A stretch of 64,000 nucleotides of DNA from Anniella stebbinsi (taxonomy: Eukaryota; Chordata; Lepidosauria; Squamata; Anniellidae). Shown here piece after piece: positions 56,326 to 64,000 of the stretch. The stretch covers positions 272,250,310-272,314,309 of the forward strand of contig JARDYH010000002.1 in assembly GCA_029215795.1 (NCBI GenBank). Reading direction: 5' to 3'. The stretch's first letter is position 1; each line of letters begins with the position of its first letter. A program made the translations under genes and the position numbers. The notes under the pieces were generated by a model. It was not told the origin of the DNA, did not search any database, and saw nothing but the letters and a program-made list of their open reading frames with translations.

Positions 56326-57880
56326 TAGGGATGTGCACTGGATCGGACCCGATCCACGATCCGAGTCCGGTCCAGTGGGAAATCGGATAAATTATCCGAT
56401 TTCCGATCCCGCAGCTGGATCGGCCGATCCAATCCGAACCGGTCCGAAAAGGCTCCGAACCGGTTCGGCGGATCGGCGGATCGGCGGGCGCCCACTGGCG
56501 CCCACCGCCGCTTCCATTGGCGGGCGCCAGCGGGCGCCCGCCGATGAAAGTGGACAGCGGGGGGGGGAGGAGGGGGGCGCTTACCTTCTCGGCCCGTCCG
56601 CTCCCGTCCGGCACTAGCAGCTACTACCAGCGGGCTCCGCGGCCTGCTCCAGGGTGGCGCGCCGGGTGATGTCATCACCCGGCGCGCTACTCTAGAGCAG
56701 GCCGTGGAGCCCGCTGGTAGTAGCCGCCGGTGCCGGACGGGAGCGGACGGGCCGAGAAGGTAAGCAGGGGGTGCGTGGAGGGGAGGAGGGGGCGCGCGGA
56801 GGGGGGGAGGGGGCCCTTACCTTGCCGGCCCGGCCGCTCCCATCCGGCGCCGGTGACTACTACTACCAGCAGGCTCCGCGGCCTGCTCTAGGGTGGCGCG
56901 CCGGGTGATGTCATCACCCGGCGCGCTACTCTAGAGCAGGCCGCGGAGCCCGCTAGTAGTAGCCGCCGGCGCCGGACGGGAGCGGACGGGCCGAGAAGGT
57001 AAGCAGGGGGTGCGTGGAGGGGAGGAGGGGGCGCGCGGAGGGGGGGAGGGGGCCCTTACCTTGCCGGCCCGGCCGCTCCCATCCGGCGCCGGTGACTACT
57101 ACTACCAGCAGGCTCCGCGGCCTGCTCTAGGGTGGCGCGCCGGGTGATGTCATCACCCGGCGCGCTACTCTAGAGCAGGCCGCGGAGCCCGCTAGTAGTA
57201 GCCGCCGGCGCCGGACGGGAGCGGACGGGCCGAGAAGGTAAGCAGGGGGTGCGTGGAGGGGAGGAGGGGGCGCGCGGAGGGGGGGAGGGGGCCCTTACCT
57301 TGCTGGCCCGGCCGCTCCCATCCGGCGCCGGCGACTACTACCAGTAGGCTCCGCGGCCTACTCCAGGGTGGCGCTCCGGGTGATGTCATCACCCGGCGCG
57401 CTACTCGAGAGTAGGCCCCGGAGCCCGCTGGTAGTAGCCGCCGGCGCCGGACGGGAGCGGACGGGCCGAGAAGGTAAGCAGTGGCGGGGAAGGGGGCTTA
57501 CCCTCCCCCCCGGAGCCGTCCGCTTCTATCCGCTGGCGCCCGCGGGCGCCAGCGGATGGAAGCGGACGGCCCCAGGGGGGGTAGGGAGCGCGGGGGAGGG
57601 GGCTTACCTGCCAGGGCCGTCCACAGTGGACGGCCCCGGGGGGGGAGGGAGTTAGGCCCCCCTCACCCACCCGCCGCCATTTTTTCCTCATAGACTTGCA
57701 TTGCAATGCAAGTCTATGGGGAAAAAAATGGCGGCCGATCCAAAAATTTACGATTTTTGGGTCGGGATCGGACTCGATCCGGTCCGGGGGCCCTCCGATG
57801 TTGTCCGAACCGGTCCGTGACAAAATTGGAGGTCCCGATCCGGGTCCCGATCCGATCCGGGGGGTCCGTGCACACCCCTA
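56326..57880. mobile_element. GC-rich hAT-like element B, perfect 8-bp TSD
   Basis: Ends tagggatgtgcac and gtgcacaccccta; TSD atttgtat at 56318-56325 and 57881-57888, perfect. 1555 bp, no transposase. Nearly the same as element A at both ends, but the inside carries four symmetric modules instead of two. The TGATGTCATCA cores are at 56667, 56906, 57145 and 57381. Outward AAG/GTAAG motifs follow on the plus strand at 56760, 56999, 57238 and 57474, and face outward on the minus strand at 56583, 56819, 57058 and about 57297. The right part holds a hairpin at about 57515-57570 (gccgtccgctt / aagcggacggc) and a perfect 30-bp palindrome at 57689-57718. Confidence 0.85.
56762..57239. repeat. Two identical 239-bp tandem units in element B
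   Basis: 56762-57000 and 57001-57239 match base for base by my reading. Identity continues into the next unit until about 57302, where 'ttgccgg' becomes 'ttgctgg'. Each unit is one module: minus-strand donor motif, exon-like GC-rich arm, ATF/CRE-like core, inverted arm, plus-strand donor motif, then a G-rich spacer. Confidence 0.85.
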
Positions 57881-57888
57881 ATTTGTAT

Positions 57889-58129
57889 ATTACAAAATAA
57901 TGATCTTGATTTTATTTGAATGTGTTTATAAAGATTTAATGAATTAATTGGTATAATAAAGCAACTAAAGTTTAATCCCAGAATAAATTTTGCCTCTTGA
58001 TTAATCCAAGGAGCCAACAACCAACCCAGTACCCGCCCAGCCAGGAAGGCTTGGGCGGAAAACGGTCATTGGGAGTGGGGAGGAATAAGGCACCTCACGT
58101 GTACAGGACATGTGTGCCACATGAAGCAA
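57889..58129. other. Non-coding AT-rich stretch
   Basis: No gene or repeat recognised. Confidence 0.4.
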
Positions 58130-58760
58130 GGGGGGCAGAGTCTATAAAGGCCAGCCCCAGCTGGCATCAGCCTCTTTCACTTTCCACTCTCCCTCCCTTC
58201 ATCTAGTATGGGATTAGCCGGTTTCTCCCTTTGGAAGGCGAGCTGAGTAGGAATTTTTCCTCCCACTTGGTGGATAGATTTTTGCCTACTCCAGGAGGGT
58301 GGATAAATAGGTTGATTGGTTGTAGAGGTGTGCAGGAAATTGCTATATTAGAATATGGATGGTGAACTGGTCCTAGGGGGCTGTGTGGTTCCCGTGTCTG
58401 GATATGGTATGCCTTTGGAGACCCTCCTGCCTCACCTACTCGGAGTTGTGCAGCACAGAGCAGGGGTGATGCTGGTCAGTCTCCCCACACTTAGTGTCAC
58501 ATAAGAAAGGGGCCGTGTTTACCCAACTCCTGGCTTTGGAGAGTGGCTCGCTCATAAAACCAGGCAAGTTGCCTGAGCTAAGGACACATTGATTCCTTCA
58601 CTTTCACATGCAGATCCAGAGGGGTGAATTTCCCTTATTGGTTCAAAAAAGAGGCCCTAATTAATCCCAAACTCTGGTGTCTGTGTCTTTATTCTATGCT
58701 TCCTTCACCACTCACAAGCATAATATCTGGGATTTTGGTGTCCAGAAAGACTTTGCTACT
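58130..58760 (+). other. LTR-like promoter segment, tentative
   Basis: A TATA-like word (tctataaaggcc at 58140) is followed by about 600 bp of mixed sequence, then 'gtctgtgtctttattctatg' and 'ctgggattttggtgtccag' (58681-58746). This order (TATA box, R/U5-like stretch, 'ttttggtgtcc' near a possible primer-binding site) resembles the end of a retroviral-type LTR. I cannot find the LTR left edge, a second LTR or any gag/pol frame, so this is only a candidate. Confidence 0.25.
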
Positions 58761-59341
58761 GTGCTGGGCACGTACAAGCAGTGGCGTAGTGCAGCCAGGG
58801 CTCACGGGGACATAGTGCTAGCACTTTTTTTTTATTAGCAGGGACAGTCACATCATCTATCACACCCATCAGAATTCCCTGTTCTCTCTGAGCATAGCTG
58901 CAATTCTCATGGTATATGTGGGGAAATGAATTTTCCAAACAATATGTTTTTCTCTGTTGTAATGCAAAATATTTTGTAATGGCTACATCTTGAATGGGAA
59001 ATAAAGACCCACTAGCTGTACAAAACAAACAAACAAAAAAACAAATACCTGTTCTTGGAGGAGTTAAAATGCTAGAACTTGTTGAGAGGGAACAACACAA
59101 CTGCCTGAATTTTTGGACTTTCCTTGTGTGTCTGTGGGGACTTCTCATGAAAAATGCCTGCACTTCAAATTTTTCCATATACCACTACAAACAGAAATTG
59201 TCATCTCTTCTCTTTGAGCCAAATTTGAGGAAATTACTCATGGAGAAGCAAAATTGATGAACTTCAATGAAGGTTTGATTTGCAGGTATGCTTGTCTGAA
59301 GATAGACTTCTGGTGTAATTGAGGATTATATTATATTACAT
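58761..59341. other. Non-coding stretch
   Basis: No gene. Starts near 'agcagtggcgtagtgcagcc', a word that I associate with ends of other DNA transposons, without further support here. Confidence 0.35.
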
Positions 59342-60367
59342 TAGGGATGTGTATTGTATCGGTCCAATGTCCGATAATGAACTGATAAGGACGTTATCAG
59401 ACATCCTATGACCAGTAATGATTATTTTCTAAGAGCACCTTATCTGATTGGATCCGAAATCTGACAACTATCAGATATATTGGATTTTTGGACCGCCAGT
59501 TTAGGGCCTGCCCTCCGTTCCCCCCCCACTCATGTTTCTTACCTGCGGCCTTCCCCGCTGCCATCCACTGCCCTCCGCTGCTTCCAGACTACTGAGAACT
59601 AGGCTTTGCAGCCTAGTTCTCAGTAGAGCGACGTCGCGCCTGGTGATGACATCACCCGACGCGTTGTTGCTCTACTGAGAGCTAGGCCACAAAGCCTAGT
59701 TCTCAGTAGTCCGGAAACAGTGGAGGACAGTGGATGGCAGTGGGGAAGGCCGCAGGTAAGTGGGGACCCCTCCCTCCCTCCTCCCCATTTGTGCTTCTTA
59801 TCTGTGGCCTTCCCACTGCTGTCCACTGGCCTTCGCTGCTCCAGACTACTGAGAATTAGACTTTGCAGCCTAGTTCTCAGTAAAGCAAAGACACTCCAGG
59901 TGATGACGTCACCCGGTGGGTCATCGCTCTACTGAGAACTAGGCCGCATAGCCGAATTCTCAGTAGTCCGGAAGCAGTGGAGGCCAGAGGAGGCAGCAAG
60001 TAAGGAGCATGAGTGGGGGGGAAGGAGGGCCGGCTGTCGTATTTCGCCTGGTTCTTTTCTGGGGAACCAGCCAATAAAACCCTTTATCTGAGGAATGTCC
60101 GGGAATAAGGCCAGCAAACAAACTGAAGGTTTGTTTTTTGTTTATTCCCAAGAGATTAACTCCAATAAAGCATGGAGTACCAAACCCTCCAACCTACAGA
60201 GCAAGATTGCAATGTCCAGAATCCCCAGTTCAGGGTCCAATGAAGTCAGGGGCCAGCCAGAGAGATAACAAGTCCAGAGCCCAGAGTCCAGGGTCAAGCC
60301 AGGTAATCCAAAAGTCCAATTTCCAAAATCAAGGGTCAAGTCAGGTATTCAGAAAGTCCAGGGTCCT

Positions 60368-60403
60368 ATCGCTTCTCGGCCTTTTGGCTAAGATCAAGTG
60401 TAG
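60368..60403 (+). pseudogene. U2 snRNA 5' fragment (36 nt)
   Basis: The plus strand starts 'atcgcttctcggccttttgg' and continues 'ctaagatcaagtgtag', identical to the first 36 nt of vertebrate U2 snRNA as I know it. U2 is about 190 nt, so over 80% is missing; the break falls inside the branch-site pairing element (GUAGUA). It is flanked by the 14-bp repeat aaagtccagggtcc (60353-60366, one spare t, and 60404-60417). It lies antisense to the LTR. No snRNA promoter or 3' box. It is most likely a truncated retropseudogene; a copy-paste within the locally repetitive LTR is the alternative reason for the flanking repeat. Confidence 0.85.
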
Positions 60404-60599
60404 AAAGTCCAGGGTCCAAAGTCCAGAGTCAAGCCAGGTAGTCAATCCATGATTTATGAGCTGGAAGCAGGCAGGAATGCTAGAAGCTGTCTACGGCAGT
60501 TGTTCCCAGCAAAAGCACTGCCTCCCCCTTTGAGCCTTTTATGCCTCGCCTGAACCTGTACTCGCCCTTCCTCAGCTGTCCCATATTACTGAAGCAATC

Positions 60600-60896
60600 T
60601 CATTTAAGGCTCGCGTCTGCTGTGCTGTGTTTCTGTAATCTCAAACTCCGACTTGTTGGTCGAATCTGCTCCGCACGCTTCAGACGCCGCCTCTGCTGAG
60701 GAGTCAAAGGACGAACCTCTTCGGGCCCAGAATCTTCCTCATTGGAGACAGGGGGTGGAAGAGGGTGGCTTTCCTGGGGCTTTTCTGAGGAACCGCCCTG
60801 TCCCTCCTTCTCCTCTGGTAAGTCCTGGGGAATGGGCGAAGCTGCAGCCTCTGGAATTTCTTCCTCCTCAGAGGAAGATTCCTCAGATGGGGCCAT
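60600..60896 (-). CDS. Acidic open frame at the start of the LTR
   Basis: 98 residues; ATG at LTR position 5. The first half is acidic (SEESSSEEEEIPE, then DLPEEKEG), the second basic (QQRRRLKRAEQIRPTSRSLRL). Because the open frame reaches the LTR edge, in a complete element it was probably the C-terminal end of a protein running from the internal region into the 3' LTR; the ATG may be fortuitous. In this solo LTR it is an orphan. I do not recognise a domain. Confidence 0.4.
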   Translation of the reverse strand: MAPSEESSSEEEEIPEAAASPIPQDLPEEKEGQGGSSEKPQESHPLPPPVSNEEDSGPEEVRPLTPQQRRRLKRAEQIRPTSRSLRLQKHSTADASLK

Positions 60897-61133
60897 GACA
60901 CCGGCCCAGTGTTTTCTCTATAGACTTGCATTGGGGGAAAGCTTTCTTTCCCCCAATGCAAGCCTATGGGAAAAACACCTGAAATGGCGGTCCGTAATCG
61001 AATCGGAACTTCCAATATTTATCGGATATCGGATCTGATGAAATACGGGTACCCCCCGCTATGATCGGGTCTGATATTTTTAATATCGGAAATTCCGATC
61101 CAATTCCAATATTTCTGGCCATGCACATCCCTA

Positions 61134-63180
61134 ACTTATATTACATTTGTCTTCACTCAGAGATTCTTTTTCCCTCTGTCCTTTGCTGGGCCCTAATGCT
61201 GGAGTTAGAACTAGCCAATCCCTTCTTGTTTCCCCATATGACTGGATGCTTTCTAGGGGCTACTACTGTTTATAGATACTTATAACTTACTATCATACAA
61301 ATACACACACACACACATGCTTTAGTTATGAAGGGTACCTGTGTTTTTAAGCACAGTTTTCCTCTTCAACTTGGAGAGGATCAGGCCCTACTTTGTTAGT
61401 ATTTTAAAGTATAGATTTTATTAATCAGACTCTGAGTTATATGCTTTATTATCCAAGTGTCTAATTTTGGATGAATCTTTGTCTTTTAATGGAATTGTCC
61501 ATGCTTAATGAGAAGATGGTTTATAGTATGATAAACATAGAAATATCAATATATTGGTGGATGGTATCCTTCCATATGTATTGTTAAGTCATCATGAGAG
61601 ACTACACAATTAAAAATGACCAGAGATTGAATTGTTAGACTATTTTAGTTCCAAACTGAATTCCCCCCAACACTTGATTTAAATTACTAGTTAGTTTGTT
61701 ATATAATAATTATGTCATTGGAGATTATACCCAACTTTTATTTTAGAGGATCTTTCAAAGATGACAGTAATTTTACATCTTGTAAGATATTTCATGAATG
61801 AAACCAGAGTGGGTCTACTAATCTTTCCCTGTCTGTAATTAATTTATCTGATCCAGACCACTTAGTTAGAGATGCCAGTTTTGCTGCATAATTAGGAACT
61901 GTCTAAATCCTACTTATAGTTTTGAAATACAACTTCAATGCTGCTATTTTTAAAAAAGAAAAAAAAGTAGGAGTGGGTAGGACACCTCAGGGGATACCAA
62001 GAAAGGTGTCTGCAGATGCACTGGTGCCCACGGGGCCACATTCCTTACTCTAAAAGGATTATTTTGCCATCGCATTTTTATAAAATTTTGTAATGTAATA
62101 GGTATTGAGGGGTTAAAGGAATATTGATAAATAAGAGGTGATGGCTTGGTAATAAATTCACAATTACAGTGGCAATTCTTCCTATTTCTGCTAATACTAT
62201 TCTTTGTTATGATTAAATTCCTCAAGTGTAGTTAGGCCTGAGGGGCTCTTTACACAAACAAAATAAGGCATGCTCATGACTCATGGAAGTTTGTGGGTCC
62301 TTTTGATGACAACATCACCCTCTTGCATGTCTCCTGCACCTTCCCCAGGTTATTACATTCTAAAAACCCTAATTCTTCTGAAATATCATGGGATTTCCTA
62401 CCATGCATAGCTGAAGTTTCACTAAAGAGCATACACACGGGGCCGCTGTCCCATTCAAGATTTTGAGCACTGAGAGGAGGGTAAGTTTTCAACTATAGAT
62501 CACGTGGTCACCTTTCACCTCCTGTGTAATGCAGCCCATTACAATTGTGCAAGAGAAACAGGAAGCAAAGGCCCGGTAATGCACTATGATTTCCCCTTAA
62601 CCTAAAGAAACCTTGAATGCAGCCATATTGCTGAATACTTAATAGTGTTGCTTTCCCATTGAATATTGTTCCTACAAATAGTTATTTTATTTTATTTGAA
62701 ATATGAATTGCTAACCACTCTGATTTAGCAATATTTATTTTATAACTGGATACCATACTGAACTGATGAAATGTGTTTAATCATTCTGGAAAGGTTTCTT
62801 GCAGGTTTGCCAATGATAAAACAATATTGCATTCATATAAACATATCTTAAATTTAGTCTTTCCAATCTGTGATACAGAAATCTTTCTATGCTCCTTCAT
62901 ACAGAAAAGAGTGTCAACAACAAAGGAGAGAGTCCTTTGTGTATCTCTTTAAAACATGACTTGAAAATTTAAAAAAAAATTTTTTTACAGGTTTACAGAA
63001 GGGTTTTAGTATATTAGTGAAATCCAGCTTTTAAATTATCCTCCTAGATTTAATTTGAGTTTTGTATAAAAGATGCATTCAATATTATCAAATTACTGTT
63101 CCACGTCCAAAAAGATGGTTACTGATTGATTTCATTTCAATTGTGAAATTTTGATACAGCCTACTAAATTACCCTGTTCA
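61134..63180. other. Non-coding AT-rich stretch
   Basis: No gene or repeat that I can name with confidence. An AC run lies at 61302-61317. Confidence 0.4.
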
Positions 63181-63900
63181 TTTTATTTCTAGGATTCCTC
63201 TGAATTGCAAGTTGTGCTTTCATGTTACATGTGTGAGCATTTGTAGTTTCTTGTCTATTTTGTTTAGATCTTATTTATGTGCTGGTCTTGGAAAATTATC
63301 TGTAGATACTTCTAATTGTTTCTGTTTTTTTCTTCACCTTTTCAATTACTTGTGTTATTTTGGTGGTAATTTCATTCAACTAATTTCATTCAACTTCCTA
63401 TCAATTTGTCTGTCTTTTTCCAATTAACATCACTCATTTTTTTTTTAAAAATCTTCAGATTCCAGCTTCTGTTGTAGTTTTGATCTTCCAAAGTTTGGTT
63501 TTATCTGTTCTGCATATTTTAAAAAATAAGTTATCAGTAATGTTTTTAAAGAATTGAAAAGATGTGTAACGTTAGTTTTTTCATCTAAAAAACAAAACAA
63601 AACAACAAAACACAAACACACAACAATTTAGTGTAGGATCTTCCATTGCAGCTGGATCTTTCACTGTGGATGGTCTAAATGATTGAGTTGAAATGATTAA
63701 ATGACTCATTAATTGACTCATCTTGGGCTTCATGATCTTTGGAGTCCTGTATTTCATTAACTTTTGAGGTTTATGTTTTAACCTCTTTTGCATTTGCTGT
63801 ACCTTTAACTGATTCCAAATCTTTAAAATTTGTGGGTTTCCATTCTTTTGGATGTTAGGTAGCTTTAATCAACGCATTTGTTGTTTTTAGTTTCTTATTT
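63181..63900 (-). pseudogene. Possible decayed L1 ORF1
   Basis: Reading the minus strand across frames gives stretches that look like an L1 ORF1 protein: charged N-terminal text (SKVNEIQDSKDHEAQDESINE at about 63750-63690), a coiled-coil-like run (KLNEITTKITQVIEKVKKKTE, about 63390-63325), and NLQFRGIL (about 63217-63189), comparable to the start of the L1 RNA-recognition domain. Many stops and indels. Evidence is suggestive only. Confidence 0.3.
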
Positions 63901-64000
63901 TTCCTTAGGGTTCTTTGACTCATATCATTAAAATGTAATGACTTTACACTGGTGTACAGTTAAATCAATTAATAATTGTTGTAAGTGTAGAGAATTATAT

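Larger units (their letters stand above)
60035..60900 (-). mobile_element. Solo LTR, probably Ty3/Gypsy type, 5-bp TSD
   Basis: On the minus strand the LTR starts TGTCATGG (at 60900) and ends CGACA (at 60035), 866 bp, with TG...CA ends. The 5-bp target duplication ccggc flanks it (60030-60034, 60901-60905), perfect. A TATA-like box (cataaaagg, minus strand, 60537-60545) and a polyadenylation signal AATAAA (60146-60141) have the spacing of an LTR U3-R-U5. The R/U5 part contains irregular repeats of 'ctggactttggaccctgg'. No internal region remains, so it is a product of LTR-LTR recombination. The Gypsy assignment is from recall of similar squamate LTRs with an acidic frame; ERV type is not excluded. 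Confidence 0.8.
59342..61133. mobile_element. hAT-like element C, carrying an inserted LTR
   Basis: Ends tagggatgtgtattg and gccatgcacatccct+a. The word ttatattacat occurs directly left (59331-59341) and 2 bp past the right end (61136-61146); it is longer than the hAT 8 bp, so part may be chance. Without the LTR (60035-60900 plus one 5-bp repeat) the element is about 920 bp. Sub-termini have 'tccgataatg/tatcgg' words. Two modules: cores TGATGACATCA at 59644 and TGATGACGTCA at 59901 (with TGACGTCA at 59904-59911). Donor-like motifs: plus strand CAG/GTAAGT at 59756 and CAA/GTAAGG at 60000; minus strand CAG/GTAAGA at 59542 and a mutated CAG/ATAAGA at 59801. A 'tagacttgcattggggg' hairpin (60920-60965) is shared in kind with A and B. 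Confidence 0.75.

Noticed and set aside
59904..59911. TGACGTCA annotated as a working cAMP-response element
   Set aside because: An exact match by itself is weak evidence; it is in a decayed transposon with no expression data. Kept only as part of the module hypothesis.
60368..60403. Functional U2 snRNA gene
   Set aside because: Only 36 of about 190 nt are present, the Sm site and stem-loops are missing, and there is no snRNA promoter element upstream.

Overview
This is eukaryotic, almost certainly vertebrate and most probably squamate reptile (lizard or snake) DNA. I see no operons, ribosome-binding sites or dense ORFs; microsatellites are frequent, and the interspersed repeats fit Squamata: L2-clade and CR1 LINE fragments, tRNA-derived SINEs (one with a Sauria-type head), a 5S rRNA-derived SINE, and very many short non-autonomous hAT-like DNA transposons. 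I recognise no host protein-coding gene, tRNA gene or intact rRNA gene. The window reads as an intergenic or intronic repeat landscape, and nearly all open reading frames in it are chance frames or lie inside repeats.

Layout. 0-5 kb: L2 fragments and a fold-back hAT element inserted in an older repeat. 6.9-9.3 kb: three copies of one palindromic hAT MITE family. 10-17 kb: L2 fragments, a CR1 3' end, a CpG-dense segment of unknown origin (11.5-11.9 kb) and an unclassified GC-rich block (13.6-14.1 kb). 17.9-19.0 kb: a very GC-rich hAT-like element (A) with a perfect 8-bp target duplication, and a 272-bp relative at 21.3 kb. 22-37 kb: scattered MITEs, SINEs and AT-rich DNA. 37.2-39.9 kb: two hAT-like insertions. 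41-49 kb: further MITEs, tandem repeats and a strong perfect hairpin. 51.2-54.7 kb: the largest element, a near full-length L2-clade LINE on the minus strand, broken by frameshifts. 56.3-57.9 kb: GC-rich hAT-like element B. 59.3-61.1 kb: hAT-like element C, containing a solo LTR, which itself contains a 36-nt fragment of the U2 snRNA 5' end. 61.1-64 kb: AT-rich DNA with a possible decayed L1 ORF1.

Most noteworthy signal. Elements A, B and C share an architecture that a terminal-inverted-repeat element does not need. Inside the hAT-like ends sits a symmetric module: an ATF/CRE-like palindromic core (TGATGTCATCA or its complement; TGACGTCA once) with a 5' splice-donor-like motif (AAG/GTAAG or CAG/GTAAGT) facing outward on each strand at nearly equal distance, about 88-92 bp in A and B and about 94-108 bp in C. 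The module occurs twice in A, four times in B (period 239/239/236 bp, two copies identical) and twice in C. It looks like a mobile bidirectional promoter with two first exons. That is an inference from motifs; nothing here shows transcription.

The second signal is the U2 fragment, flanked by a 14-bp direct repeat, inside the solo LTR, inside element C: three nested insertions whose order can be read.
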